Assembly: GCA_014192425.1 (NCBI GenBank)
Contig: BJHK01000004.1
Location: 62,001 to 126,000, forward strand
DNA: 64,000 nt
Source: Planctomycetia bacterium
Lineage (GTDB): Bacteria; Planctomycetota; Planctomycetia; Pirellulales; UBA1268
Reading direction: 5' to 3'
The translations under genes and the position numbers were made by a program. Shown here piece by piece: positions 26,631-36,716 of this stretch (position 1 is its first letter; each line of letters opens with the position of its first letter). Under the pieces are notes generated by a model. It saw only the letters and a program-made list of their open reading frames with translations, had not been told where the DNA came from and did not search any database.

Positions 26631-27015
26631 GCCGGCCGGGAACTTTTGGGGACCGTTGCGGAAGTGCCATTGACCGGGCTATCCCGCCCACCCGCGGCCC
26701 GTGCGGCCGCGGCAGCCTCGTCGCGGTTCGCGAAATCGTAGGCCCGCAAGACCGTGCCGCGGCTGCCGTTCATCTCCCGGGCCAGCCGGTCGAAACCCTC
26801 GTTCGCCCAGCCGCAGCGACTCGAACGTGTTGCGGTTCATGCGGATACCCTCGAGAAGATGCTGGCCCACGACGGGCCGACGGGATATCGGCAGACCAGC
26901 CGCCGGAACGGTGCCGGGTCCGCTTCCGGTTCAGTTCGGAACGTACGCTCGATATGATGGCCACGAGACCCATTCCGGCATGCAATCATGCCGCAGACCA
27001 CCGAGGAACCCGCCG
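26631..27015. other. Intergenic region with a possible HTH gene remnant (minus strand)
   Basis: No intact gene. On the minus strand around 26690-26815 a frame reads GWANEGFDRLAREMNGSRGT followed by VLRAYDFANRDEAAAAA, which resembles the last helix-turn-helix of a recombinase or regulator, but it runs out into unrelated sequence. I treat it as a possible remnant. Confidence 0.35.
26930..26958 (+). promoter_or_regulatory. Candidate promoter of the DUF3088 gene
   Basis: TTCAGT (26930-26935), 17-nt spacer, TATGAT (26953-26958), 57 bp upstream of the ATG. The -10 matches consensus at five of six positions. Confidence 0.35.
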
Positions 27016-27363
27016 ATGACCGCGACCGCCAAGCCGATCCTGTTTCTCCTTCGCGCCGGATTCCCCGATGCCACGCGGGGCCCGGGCGGGTTCTTCTGCC
27101 CCGAGTGCGCGACCATCGCCGGGCTTCTCTACTACTATCCGCAGTTGACGGAGGCACTCGACGTCAGGCAGGTCGATGCCCCGCGGCCCCGCCCCGACGT
27201 CGTGGCGCTCGTCGGCGCCGAGAACCAGTCCTGCCCGGTGCTGGTCCTGCCGCCGGGCGACCTCCCCGCCGGCGTCCCGCTGGCCAACGGCCGGGCCTTC
27301 GTCTCGGGCCCCACGGCGATCGTGGCCTTCCTCGCCGACCGCTACGGCACGGCCCGCGGCTGA
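27016..27363 (+). CDS. DUF3088 family protein
   Basis: A 115-residue soluble protein of the DUF3088 family, thioredoxin-like by size and by the motif GGFFCPECATIAGLLYYYP. Other conserved stretches are RPDVVALVGAENQSCPVLVLP and FVSGPTAIVAFLADRYG. No reaction is established for the family; redox or glutathione-transferase-like roles are speculation. ATG 27016 has GAGGA about 8 nt upstream. It stands alone between the toxin-antitoxin module and the recC operon. Confidence 0.85.
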   Translation: MTATAKPILFLLRAGFPDATRGPGGFFCPECATIAGLLYYYPQLTEALDVRQVDAPRPRPDVVALVGAENQSCPVLVLPPGDLPAGVPLANGRAFVSGPTAIVAFLADRYGTARG

Positions 27364-27610
27364 CGCGGCCGCCTCGCCCTCGGTGCCAGGCACCGGGCCC
27401 GACGGCGTCTGCCGCCGTGTATGACACGAACCATCTGGCGGCCTGTCGCGTATACTCGTGCAAGCATCCGTCTCGAATCGGGCACCCCACGCGGGTGTCC
27501 GTGCCAACCTGCCCGTAAAGGTGGCGTCGGTGGTCCGGCAACGGCCCCGAGGATGTGCGCTGGAAGCGGTTTCCGGCGAAACGCGAACCCCTGAATTCAG
27601 GAGCCTGCAC

Positions 27611-27934
27611 ATGACCCTCGGCCACCTCTCCCCCCGAACCCCCGACGCCGGTGATCGGCACCACCTCTGGAACAACAACGGCACCTGGTGGGTGCACTAC
27701 ACCCTGCACTTCGGCCATCGCAAGCGCCGCATCCGCCGGTCGCTCAAGACGCGGTCGCTCGCGGAGGCGATTTGTAGCCGTGACGAGCTCTTCGCCCGCA
27801 TCGCCCGCGACGGCGAGTGGGTCGCGGACCGCGGCGATGACATGCGGCGCATGCTGTTCCTCGGCCCGGATCACCTGGCCGGCACCGATCCCGCGACTGC
27901 GCGGCCGCGCAGCGTCGGTGCGGCGGCGGCGTAG
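27611..27934 (+). CDS. Small hypothetical protein, integrase arm-domain-like
   Basis: A 107-residue protein, MTLGHLSPRTPDAGDRHHLW, then NGTWWVHYTLHFGHRKRRIRRSLKTRSLAEAICSRDELF. The aromatic beta strands followed by a basic TRSLAEA helix resemble the arm-binding N-terminal domain of tyrosine recombinases, without a catalytic domain. It may be a stand-alone DNA-binding protein or the stub of an integrase. ATG 27611 has no strong RBS. It lies about 100 bp upstream of recC. Confidence 0.5.
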   Translation: MTLGHLSPRTPDAGDRHHLWNNNGTWWVHYTLHFGHRKRRIRRSLKTRSLAEAICSRDELFARIARDGEWVADRGDDMRRMLFLGPDHLAGTDPATARPRSVGAAAA

Positions 27935-27965
27935 ACAGCGTTCTCGGGTGCCGTTGCCCCGATGG

Positions 27966-27995
27966 TTGGCCCGTCCGACCGGGTTGTTCCATACT
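27966..27995 (+). promoter_or_regulatory. Candidate promoter of the recCBD operon
   Basis: TTGGCC (27966-27971), 18-nt spacer, CATACT (27990-27995), 41 bp upstream of the recC ATG. Moderate match; no LexA-like palindrome is visible here. Confidence 0.3.
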
Positions 27996-28036
27996 GCTCC
28001 TCGCCCCCCGACCGGGGTGGCAGCCGAGGAACCGAC

Positions 28037-31000
28037 ATGCCCCTGAAAACTTCCTACGTCGAACGGCTCGAGGACGTGCTCGGCCCGGCCCGCGAGTTTC
28101 TCTCGCGGGCCGGCGACCTGTTCGCGCGGCCGCGGATCGTTGTCCCCACGGCGGGGGCGAAGGCCTGGCTGGCGAGCGAACTGGCACGCACGCTGGGGGC
28201 GAGCCCCGGGGCCGGCGGCGCCGGGCAGCCCGCGGGCGACGGCATCGTCGCCAACGTCGAGATCTCGTATCCCGGCACGATCCTCGGCCTGCTCCAGCCG
28301 CCGCGCGGGATCGAGCCCGATCCGTGGTCGTTCGACCGGCTGACGTTCACGGTCCTCGACGTGATCACGGGGCCGGGAGCGGCGGACCTCGGGATCCCGT
28401 TCGACGTCGGCCGCGAGCCGCTCCTCGCGGCCCGGCGGATCGCCGGGTTCTTCGACAACTACCACGTCCGCCGGCCGGGGATGATCCTGCGCTGGGAACA
28501 GGGTCACGCGCACTTGAGCCCCGTGGCGACCAACGCCCGGGACAAGGACGGCGACTGGGCGGCGGACGCGCTGGACGCCGGCGATGACTGGCAATTCCGC
28601 GTCTGGAGAGCCGTCCGCGACCGGATCGGCACGCCAAGCCCCACGAGTCGCGCGGGGTTCACGTCGTCGCCTTCGGGCCAGCAGGGGAGCTCCGGCCGGG
28701 CCGCTCCGCCGCTGCCAGCGAAGATCGCGTGCCCCCAGCCGGTGCTCGTGGCCGGTCTGCAGTCGCTCTCACTCGCGCAGCTCACCGCCCTGCGCACGCT
28801 CGGGGCGACGACCGACGTGCACGCGATCCTCGTTCATCCCTCGGCGACCCTGCGGTCGCACTGGGCGGCGACGACGCCCCCCGTCTCACTCGACGTGCCG
28901 CCGCTGCGCCCGCCGGCCGAACTGCCCGAGGATCTCGACCCGCTCGTCGCGACCTGGCTCCATGGCGCCCGTGAGACGCAGATCTTGCTCGCATCACAGG
29001 GCATCACACCGACGCACGAGCGCCCGCCTGCCGGCCCGGTCGAGTCGGCCGGCCCAGAGGCCTCGTCGCTCCTCGTCCGCCTGCAGGGATCGATCAGGAC
29101 GGCCGCCAAGCCCGAACCGCAGAAGCACGAACTCGCCTCCGATTCATCCGTCACGATCCACCGCTGCCACACGCTCTCCCGGCAGGCCGAGGTCCTCCAC
29201 GACGCCCTGCTCCACGCCTTTCACGACCTCCACGACCTCCGCCCGCACGACGTCGTGATCGTCAGCCCGTGCCTCGACCGGCTTGCCCCGCACCTCGAGG
29301 CCGTGTTCGCCCGCGCGGTCGTCGGCCGCGACGGCCGGACGGTGAAACTGCCGCTGCTGGTGGCCGACCGCGGCCTGCACGAGCTGAGCGACGCGGCCCA
29401 GCTGCTCATCGACGTCATGCGTCTCGTCGGCTCACGGTGCTCCGTCGAGGACTTTCTCGCCGTCGCCGAGCATCCGCTCGTGACCGGCCACTTGCGTATC
29501 GACGACGACATGACCCGCTGCTGGGACGGGCTCATCGAGCGGACGACGATCCACTGGGGCTTCGACGCCGCGCAGCGGGTGCGCGAGGAGCTGCCGGCGG
29601 AGGCCGCGGAGCCGCACACCTGGCGTGCCGGCATCGAACGCATGCTGCTCGGCGCCGTGCTGCCCCCCGCCACCGGCGGCCACGAGTCGCAGGCGACGAT
29701 CCCGCTCGAGCACGTGCCGCTCGGCTCGCTGGCGGCGATCGAGACCCTCGCCCAAATCCACGAGGTCGTCCGCACGCTCGACGACGCCTGTCACGACAGC
29801 TCCGCCACGCGGCCCGTGGCGGAATGGTGCGCCGCCATCGAGGAAGCGATGTTCGGCCTCTGCGGGCCCGACGCCGGTGATCTGGCCGAGCCGCTGCGGG
29901 CGGTGCGGCAGCTTCGTGACGCGGCGTCGGCCACGCCCGTGCCGTTTCACGACGTGCGGACGCTGCTCGAGGAGTCGCTGACGTCGATCGTCGGTCGCCA
30001 GCCGCTCCGCACCGGTGCGATCACGGCCACGTCGATGGTGCCGCTCCGCGACGTCCCGTTCCGGGTGGTCTGCATTGCGGGCTACGACGACCGTGCCGTC
30101 TCCGTCGCGGAGTCGCCGGGAGACGACCTCGCGGCGCGGCAGCAGATCGCCGGCGACGGCGACCCGCGGATCGACACCCGGCGGGCCCTGCTCGACTGCG
30201 CCCTCGCCGCCCGCGACCGGCTGCTCGTGACCTGCACCGGCATGGACATCCGCACGAACAAATCCTTGCCGCTCGTCACGCCGCTCTCCGAGCTCGTCGA
30301 CTTCGCGATCCGCCACGGTGTGCGGCCGGCCGGGGGCGACGAGCCGAGCGGCATCGAGATCCGCCACCCACGACATGCCGTCGGTCGGCGCAACTTCGAG
30401 CCAGGTGCGGTCCAGCCCGGCCGCTGCTGGAGCCATGACCCGACCGCCCTGGCGGCGTCGCAGGGCCTCGGTCTCGACGCCCCGCTGCCGGTCACCCGTG
30501 TCGCAGCGCTGGCCGACGTGCCCGTCATCGAGCTCGCGCTGCTCGAGGAAATGGTCCGCAACCCGCTCGCGCTGTATCTCAAGAAGTCTCTCGGCGTCAG
30601 CACGTGGCGCGACGACGAGGAGTTTCCCGCGGCCACGTTCCCGCTGACGTTGTCGTCCACGCAATCGCGCACGCTGGCCGGGAGCCTGCTGCGCCATCGC
30701 GTCGACACAGGCGGATCCGCCGATGAATGGATTCGAGCAGCCCGGGCAACGGGGCGGATTCCGTTCGGCAGGTACGGGGACGAATCCCTTCGCGAGATCG
30801 TCGCGCTGGTGGACGGCATCATTTCGCTCGCCGCGAATCCGGCGGATCCCGTGCCCCTGCGCGGCTTGTCCGCCATGCCCATCCGGCTCCACACCGCCGG
30901 CAAGCTTCTTTCCGGCACTCTGAAAGGCTACCACCCGGACCCTGCGGGCGCTGCCGACGATCTGCTCGTCGATGTTCGTGTCACGAGGGGAGAACGGGAT

Positions 31001-31483
31001 ACCTGGGACCGGCCCCTGCACATCGCCGCGCTTCGCCTGCTCGTCGCATGGGCGTCAGGCAGCACGCCGCAACGCGCGGTCGTGATCGCCCGACACCAGA
31101 ACTGGAAACCCCCTGTGTTCCCCGGGCCCGCCGCGATCCGGCGGACCGTCATACTGGCCGACGCGCTCCGCGACAGGGCCGCCGCCGCCGAGCGATTGGC
31201 AGGCATCTGCGCGCTTCTGCCGCAGGCGCTCGCCACGCCCTGCAGCCGATTCGGCGGGACACTGGCATCGATCGCCGAGAAACTCGCAGCCAACGACGAG
31301 GCCGGCGCGCGACAGGCGTTTGCCAATTATGTCGGGTATTCGCACGCCGGCTCGAACGAGGCGCTGGTGTACGGCACGAGCCCCCGCTTTGAAGACATCT
31401 TCGTGCCGGGTGCTCCGGAACTGGCGTTTCACGCGGCGTTCGAGCAGCTGTTCACGATCGGGGCCGGATACACATTGTCATGA
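28037..31483 (+). CDS. recC: Exodeoxyribonuclease V subunit gamma (RecC)
   Basis: RecC subunit (1148 residues) of the RecBCD helicase-nuclease that processes double-strand breaks and recognises Chi-like sites. The N-terminal inactive-helicase region contains RIVVPTAGAKAWLASELART and the central part MVPLRDVPFRVVCIAGYDDRA. The C-terminal region starts near LLEEMVRNPLALYLKKSLG, the typical RecC nuclease-like fold. ATG 28037 follows GAGGAA. The next gene begins inside the stop codon (ATGA), so recC-recB-recD are translationally coupled. Like other RecC proteins it should not itself be catalytic. Confidence 0.9.
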   Translation: MPLKTSYVERLEDVLGPAREFLSRAGDLFARPRIVVPTAGAKAWLASELARTLGASPGAGGAGQPAGDGIVANVEISYPGTILGLLQPPRGIEPDPWSFDRLTFTVLDVITGPGAADLGIPFDVGREPLLAARRIAGFFDNYHVRRPGMILRWEQGHAHLSPVATNARDKDGDWAADALDAGDDWQFRVWRAVRDRIGTPSPTSRAGFTSSPSGQQGSSGRAAPPLPAKIACPQPVLVAGLQSLSLAQLTALRTLGATTDVHAILVHPSATLRSHWAATTPPVSLDVPPLRPPAELPEDLDPLVATWLHGARETQILLASQGITPTHERPPAGPVESAGPEASSLLVRLQGSIRTAAKPEPQKHELASDSSVTIHRCHTLSRQAEVLHDALLHAFHDLHDLRPHDVVIVSPCLDRLAPHLEAVFARAVVGRDGRTVKLPLLVADRGLHELSDAAQLLIDVMRLVGSRCSVEDFLAVAEHPLVTGHLRIDDDMTRCWDGLIERTTIHWGFDAAQRVREELPAEAAEPHTWRAGIERMLLGAVLPPATGGHESQATIPLEHVPLGSLAAIETLAQIHEVVRTLDDACHDSSATRPVAEWCAAIEEAMFGLCGPDAGDLAEPLRAVRQLRDAASATPVPFHDVRTLLEESLTSIVGRQPLRTGAITATSMVPLRDVPFRVVCIAGYDDRAVSVAESPGDDLAARQQIAGDGDPRIDTRRALLDCALAARDRLLVTCTGMDIRTNKSLPLVTPLSELVDFAIRHGVRPAGGDEPSGIEIRHPRHAVGRRNFEPGAVQPGRCWSHDPTALAASQGLGLDAPLPVTRVAALADVPVIELALLEEMVRNPLALYLKKSLGVSTWRDDEEFPAATFPLTLSSTQSRTLAGSLLRHRVDTGGSADEWIRAARATGRIPFGRYGDESLREIVALVDGIISLAANPADPVPLRGLSAMPIRLHTAGKLLSGTLKGYHPDPAGAADDLLVDVRVTRGERDTWDRPLHIAALRLLVAWASGSTPQRAVVIARHQNWKPPVFPGPAAIRRTVILADALRDRAAAAERLAGICALLPQALATPCSRFGGTLASIAEKLAANDEAGARQAFANYVGYSHAGSNEALVYGTSPRFEDIFVPGAPELAFHAAFEQLFTIGAGYTLS

Positions 31484-34400
31484 ACCAGCAGAACGCCACA
31501 GACCAGGCACGCAAGGGCCCGTACCCTTTCGACTACACGGAATATCCCCTGCCCATCGGCACGGTCGTCGATGCCAGCGCCGGCACGGGCAAGACCTATG
31601 CCGTCGCGGCGCACGTCACGCTCGCGCTGGCGACGAACGATTCGCTGTCGATCGGCAAGATCCTCGTCACCACGTTCACGCGCAACGCGGCCGCGGAGCT
31701 CCGCGACCGCGTCCGACAGCGAATCATCAGCACGGCGGCGCTGCTCCGCGGCGCCTCCCGCGAGCCGGCCGACGATCTCGACCGCCACCTGCTCGATGGC
31801 AAGGCGGGCGAGCGGGCCGTCGTCGCCGGCCGGCTCGAGCGGGCGGCGGCCGAGTTCGACACGGCCACGATCGCCACGATCCACGCCGTCTGCTCGCGGG
31901 TGCTCGCCTGCGCCGGCCGGCAGGTGCAGTATGAAAACCGCGAGGATGCCCGCGACCGGATCGTCGCCGAGGTGGTCAACGACGAACTCGTCCGCGAGTC
32001 CATGGCCGGCCGGGTGTGGCCGGAGGACCGGATCGTCACGCTCGTGACAAAAGCGGCCAGCGACCCATTCATGGAGCACTGGATCGAGCCCGCCACCACG
32101 CCCGAGTCAGCCGAGGCGCAGGCGGACCGCGGGCTGCTGGAGACGGTCGGCGGCGTCATCACGCGCTGCGTCGCACGGGTCCATCGGGCGATGGCGGCGC
32201 AGCCCAGCTACGACGACCTGCTTCGGCTCGCCTGGGAGGCCGTCAAGGACGGCAGCGAGGCGGTGCTCACGCAACTCCGCGACCGGTTCACGCTCGCCAT
32301 CGTCGACGAGGCCCAGGACACCGATCCCCTGCAGTGGAAACTGTTCCGCAAGCTCTTCCCCGGCGACGACGAGCGCCGGCTGATCACGGTCGGCGACCCG
32401 AAGCAGGCGATCTACGGATTCCGCGGTGCCGATGTCAACGCCTACGTCGCCTTCACGGGCGACGCCGCGCGCCGCACGCTGCCGGTGAATCGGCGTTCCG
32501 ACCGCCCGATCATCGACACGCTCAACGCCGTCATGGACGGGGCGGTGTTCCTCGCCAATCCACACGACCCCGCCACGCCGCACGTGCGGTACGAGCCGGT
32601 GGCGGCGGCGGACCCGCAGGGCGGCGCGCGGATCGAAGGGCCGAAACCCGTCGAGTTTCTGTCCGTGGGACAGACCGGCAACCAGAACGCCCTGACGGAA
32701 CCCGTCGCCCGCCGGATCGTCGCGCTGCTCGACGAGAAGACGACCCGGTTGCGTCAGGGCGATTCCTCGCGACCGGTGAAACCCGGCGACATCGCCGTCA
32801 TCGTGCGGACGAATTCGGTCGGCAACCAGATCGCGAACCGCCTCGGGCAGCTCAGCATCCCGGTCGTCACGGCCGGCGTGACCAGCGTGATGAAGGGCGA
32901 GATGGCGGACGCGATTCGTGACCTGCTCGAGGCGATGGCCCGTCCCTCGAACCCGGGCCGCATCCGCCGGGTCGCAGCCACCCGCTTCTTCGGCACCCAT
33001 TCGCTCCGCGACGCCGGGTCGCTCTCCGACGAGGCGATCCGCCCGGTGCAGGACACGATCGCCAGCCTGGTGGCGGTCGTGCAACGGCGCGGCATCGCCG
33101 CCTGCGGCGCGGCGATCACGGCCGACGCCGACATGATGCGCTGCCTGACGGCCGGCACGGCCGGGCAGCGGCACCTCGCCGATTTCGCGCACATCATCGA
33201 GCTCCTCCACGAGCACGGCCCTGCCGGCGGCTGCCGACCCGACGCCCTGCTCGCCGCGTTCGCCCGCCTCCAGAAGCTCGACGACGAGCACGAGACGGTC
33301 GTGCGACGTGTCGAGACCGACGACGATGCGGTGAAGATCATGACCGTGCATTCGGCGAAGGGGCTCGAATTCCCCTGCGTGATCGTTGCCGACCTGTGGA
33401 AGGGGGAGCGGTCGCCGCACGAAAAGGACAATCCCGGCGTGTTCCACGACCATCGCGGAGCACGCAGGCTCGATCTCGCCTTTGCGATCCGCAAGGAGTC
33501 GCCGACGGCGACGGTCGCGCTCGACAGGCTGTGCCGCGAGGAACGCAAGCGGCTCCTGTACGTCGCCGTCACGCGGGCCCAGCATTTCCTCTGCGTGCTG
33601 ACGGCCGATGCCAAGAAGAAGAAACCCGACGAGCCGGCCGCGGGCACGCCGCCGGCCAAGCCGCGGAAGAAAAAGGCAGAGACGCAGGAGTCGCCCGTTG
33701 AGGACCCGGCAGCACAGTTCATCCTTTCCGAGGTGCTCCGCTCCGACAAGATCGGGCCGCCGCGGCTCGTCGCCGATCTGCCTGCGCTCCCCGATCGCTG
33801 GGAAAATCCGGAACACGCCAGGCCCGCAGCGCACGTCGACGTCGCGCCGCTGCCTGCCGAAGAAGTCCGCCAGACGTATGAGCGGACATCGTTCAGCGGG
33901 ATCACGGCCCGGCGCAAGAAGCAGGCGGCGGACTTCGCCGACACCGCCGGCGGCAGCGACGAGGAATCGGATGGACCGCCGCTCGCGGCCGACGAGGCCG
34001 AGGCCGAGGCCGCAGCCGCGACCGGCGCTCCAGGCGCCGGGGCCGCGACGGAGTTCGTCGTACCCGACCTGCCGGCCGGCAAGACGTTCGGCACCGTCGT
34101 CCACGAGATCTTCGAGCGGGTCGATCCCGGGCTGCCGCTGGAGGCGCACGTCAGGGCGGTGGTCGGGGCGACCGCCACGTCGCAGATGTTCGCCGGCCAT
34201 CACGACGCAGTCGCCGAGATGATCGTGCGGGCCATGCGGACGCCGTTCGGCGGCCCGCTCGGCGACCTGTGTTTTGCGGGATTCGCGGCCGCGGATCGAC
34301 TCGTGGAGATGAACTTCGAGATGGGCCTCGCCGACATGACCGCCGGCGTGCGGGCGTGCGACGTGGGCCGCGTTCTCGCGGACGTCCTGCCGGCGAGCGA

Positions 34401-34875
34401 CCCGTTCCGCGGCAGCGGCTATCTCGGCGACCTCGGCGGCCCGACGTTCGACATCCCGCTCGCGGGACTGATCAACGGCTCGATCGACGCCGTGCTGCGG
34501 ATCGACGGCGGCCCGGGCGCACGGCCGCGGCTCGTGATCGCCGACTACAAGACGAACAAGCTCCATAGCGCCGCTGCGGCACGGCCAGCCGCGGCCTACG
34601 CGCCCGATCGGCTCGTGACCGCGATGGAGGAGCATCACTATCCCCTCCAGGCGGCAATCTACGGCACGGCGGTCTATCGGATGCTCCGCTGGCGGCTGCG
34701 CGAGGACGATCCCTCCGACTGCCTTGCCGGCATCGTCTACGCCTTCATCCGCGGGACCCGCGGCGCGGACGCGCCGGCGGACGCGGCGGGCCGCCGCCAC
34801 GGCATGTTCGTCTGGCAGCCGCCGGCCGTCCTCTGGCCGCGGCTGAGCAGCCTTTTCGCAGGAGCCAGGCCATGA
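31480..34875 (+). CDS. recB: Exodeoxyribonuclease V subunit beta (RecB)
   Basis: RecB (1131 residues): 3'-5' SF1 helicase plus nuclease. Helicase motifs: Walker A DASAGTGKTYAVAAH near residue 32, Walker B and motif III (VDEAQDTDPLQW, TVGDPKQAIYGFRGADV), motif V MTVHSAKGLEFPCVIV. The C-terminal PD-(D/E)xK nuclease has GKTFGTVVHEIFE and LVIADYKTNKLHS, so it is catalytically complete. A Lys/Glu-rich linker (PAKPRKKKAETQE) separates the halves. It overlaps recC and recD by 4 bp each. Confidence 0.93.
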   Translation: MNQQNATDQARKGPYPFDYTEYPLPIGTVVDASAGTGKTYAVAAHVTLALATNDSLSIGKILVTTFTRNAAAELRDRVRQRIISTAALLRGASREPADDLDRHLLDGKAGERAVVAGRLERAAAEFDTATIATIHAVCSRVLACAGRQVQYENREDARDRIVAEVVNDELVRESMAGRVWPEDRIVTLVTKAASDPFMEHWIEPATTPESAEAQADRGLLETVGGVITRCVARVHRAMAAQPSYDDLLRLAWEAVKDGSEAVLTQLRDRFTLAIVDEAQDTDPLQWKLFRKLFPGDDERRLITVGDPKQAIYGFRGADVNAYVAFTGDAARRTLPVNRRSDRPIIDTLNAVMDGAVFLANPHDPATPHVRYEPVAAADPQGGARIEGPKPVEFLSVGQTGNQNALTEPVARRIVALLDEKTTRLRQGDSSRPVKPGDIAVIVRTNSVGNQIANRLGQLSIPVVTAGVTSVMKGEMADAIRDLLEAMARPSNPGRIRRVAATRFFGTHSLRDAGSLSDEAIRPVQDTIASLVAVVQRRGIAACGAAITADADMMRCLTAGTAGQRHLADFAHIIELLHEHGPAGGCRPDALLAAFARLQKLDDEHETVVRRVETDDDAVKIMTVHSAKGLEFPCVIVADLWKGERSPHEKDNPGVFHDHRGARRLDLAFAIRKESPTATVALDRLCREERKRLLYVAVTRAQHFLCVLTADAKKKKPDEPAAGTPPAKPRKKKAETQESPVEDPAAQFILSEVLRSDKIGPPRLVADLPALPDRWENPEHARPAAHVDVAPLPAEEVRQTYERTSFSGITARRKKQAADFADTAGGSDEESDGPPLAADEAEAEAAAATGAPGAGAATEFVVPDLPAGKTFGTVVHEIFERVDPGLPLEAHVRAVVGATATSQMFAGHHDAVAEMIVRAMRTPFGGPLGDLCFAGFAAADRLVEMNFEMGLADMTAGVRACDVGRVLADVLPASDPFRGSGYLGDLGGPTFDIPLAGLINGSIDAVLRIDGGPGARPRLVIADYKTNKLHSAAAARPAAAYAPDRLVTAMEEHHYPLQAAIYGTAVYRMLRWRLREDDPSDCLAGIVYAFIRGTRGADAPADAAGRRHGMFVWQPPAVLWPRLSSLFAGARP

Positions 34876-36629
34876 CGACCACCAGCGGAACACCCCCCGT
34901 GTCGACCGTTTCCCCGGCGATTGAAGACTACTGCACGGCCCGCGTAATCGCGTTCGCGGACGTCACGGCGGCCCGCATGCTCGTCGGCATCGCCCGCAAG
35001 GCGACCACGGTGGCCGAGCCCTCCCTGCTCGCGTGGCTCGGCATGTGCCTCGCCCTGCGCACGCCCCGCGACGGCCACACCTGCGTACATTTCGGCCGGA
35101 TCGCCGACTGGGCCGGCAGCATCGACTGCGACGGCGTTGACCCGCTCCCCTGGCCACGGGAGCCGCAGCCGTGGATCGACGCGCTGCGGATGATTCCCGC
35201 GCTCGTGGGCGATCCCGGCGCGACGAAGCCCTTCATCCTCGCCGGCACCGACTCACCGCGGGGCCGCGACGCCCGCCTGTACCTCGGTCAGGCCTACGCC
35301 GAGGAGGAAGCGATCGCGGCGACGCTCCTGCGCGACGGCTCGCGGCACGTCAGCATCCTGCTCGGCGGCCCGGGCTCGGGCAAGACGTACACGCTCGCCA
35401 AGGACCTCATCGAGCAGTGCGAGCGGTCGGCGACGGCGCCGCGCATCGCGCTGGCCGCGCCGACCGGCAAGGCTGCAGCCCGGATGACAAAGGCTCTGGA
35501 GGAGCGGTGCGTCAAGGCCAAGGCCTCCGACGAGATTCTCAAGGCCGTGCGGGCCGCTCCGGCCACGACGATCCATCGCCTGCTCGGTTACAACCCATAC
35601 GGGGCACCGCAGTTCGCCTACGGACCGGCCAATCCGCTCGACTACGATCTCGTGGTGATCGACGAGGTGTCGATGGTGTCGAGTTCGATGCTGCACGCCC
35701 TTCTTGGGGCGGTCGGCCCGAAGACGGAAGTCCGGCTCGTGGGCGACCCCGACCAATTGGCGAGCGTCGAGGCGGGTTCGGTGCTCGGTGACATCGCACT
35801 GGCCTGCGAAAGGCCGGGGGCACCGCTTCACGGCCGCTGCCGCAGGCTCACCGGGCAGCATCGCTACTCAGTCGATTCGGCGATCGCCCGGCTCGCGACC
35901 GCGATCCGCGCAGGCGACGCCGCCACTGCGTTCTCAATCCTCGCCGCCGGCAGCGACGACGTTTCGTGGATCACGCCCGGCGATGCCGCGGCGCTCGCGG
36001 GCAGCACGGCACTGGCGCGGCGGCATGCCGCGCGTCTCCGGTCGCTGGCCAAGGACGGAACGCCCGATTCCGACGCGACCGCGCAGCGGGTGCTCGAGGC
36101 GCAGGCGGAGCTGCAGGTGCTCTGCGCGCGGCGGACGGGCCCGATGGGCGTGAGTGGCTGGAATCAGCGGATCGAGAGGGGTCTCGCACTCGGCCCCGCA
36201 CCGGGATGGTACTCCGGCCGTCCCGTCATGATCACGAAGAACAACCCGGACCTGCGGCTGTTCAACGGCGACGTGGGGGTCGTCGTTGCCGCGCACGAGG
36301 CCGGCGGCCCGGCAGCGACCAGCCCGCGGAAAGACGCCGTCTTCGCCCTCGGCGACGAGCTCATTCGGGTGCCGGTGACGCGGCTCGAGGACGTGGAAAC
36401 CGTCCACGCTCTCACGATCCACAAGAGCCAGGGCTCGGAATACGGGCATGCGATCGTGGTGCTGCCCGAACGGACGAGCCGCCTGCTGACGCGCGAGCTT
36501 CTTTACACGGGCATCACGCGGGCCAGCAAGCAGGTGACGATCATCGGCTCCCGCGCGGTGATCGAGGCCGCGATCCGCACGCCGATCCGGCGCGCCACCG
36601 GCCTGGCGGACCGGCTGACGGGGGGCTGA
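34872..36629 (+). CDS. recD: Exodeoxyribonuclease V subunit alpha (RecD)
   Basis: RecD (585 residues): 5'-3' SF1 helicase of RecBCD. Walker A LLGGPGSGKTYTLAKDL, Walker B LVVIDEVSMVSSSMLHALL, motif III RLVGDPDQLASVEAGSVLGDI, and motif V/VI VHALTIHKSQGSEY plus ELLYTGITRA are all present. It completes the three-gene operon with a 4-bp overlap to recB. The gene order recC-recB-recD lacks the ptr gene found between recC and recB in enterobacteria. Confidence 0.93.
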   Translation: MTTTSGTPPVSTVSPAIEDYCTARVIAFADVTAARMLVGIARKATTVAEPSLLAWLGMCLALRTPRDGHTCVHFGRIADWAGSIDCDGVDPLPWPREPQPWIDALRMIPALVGDPGATKPFILAGTDSPRGRDARLYLGQAYAEEEAIAATLLRDGSRHVSILLGGPGSGKTYTLAKDLIEQCERSATAPRIALAAPTGKAAARMTKALEERCVKAKASDEILKAVRAAPATTIHRLLGYNPYGAPQFAYGPANPLDYDLVVIDEVSMVSSSMLHALLGAVGPKTEVRLVGDPDQLASVEAGSVLGDIALACERPGAPLHGRCRRLTGQHRYSVDSAIARLATAIRAGDAATAFSILAAGSDDVSWITPGDAAALAGSTALARRHAARLRSLAKDGTPDSDATAQRVLEAQAELQVLCARRTGPMGVSGWNQRIERGLALGPAPGWYSGRPVMITKNNPDLRLFNGDVGVVVAAHEAGGPAATSPRKDAVFALGDELIRVPVTRLEDVETVHALTIHKSQGSEYGHAIVVLPERTSRLLTRELLYTGITRASKQVTIIGSRAVIEAAIRTPIRRATGLADRLTGG

Positions 36630-36716
36630 TCCGGAACACACATGACCGCTTCCCGTGGTGACGGCCGCCGTTCTGCCGGCAAATCGTCCCGGTCCTGAAC
36701 GAGCCTTCGCGGGCGG

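Noticed and set aside
32107-34893. 928-codon minus-strand frame
   Set aside because: Antisense to RecB, whose helicase and nuclease motifs are unambiguous.
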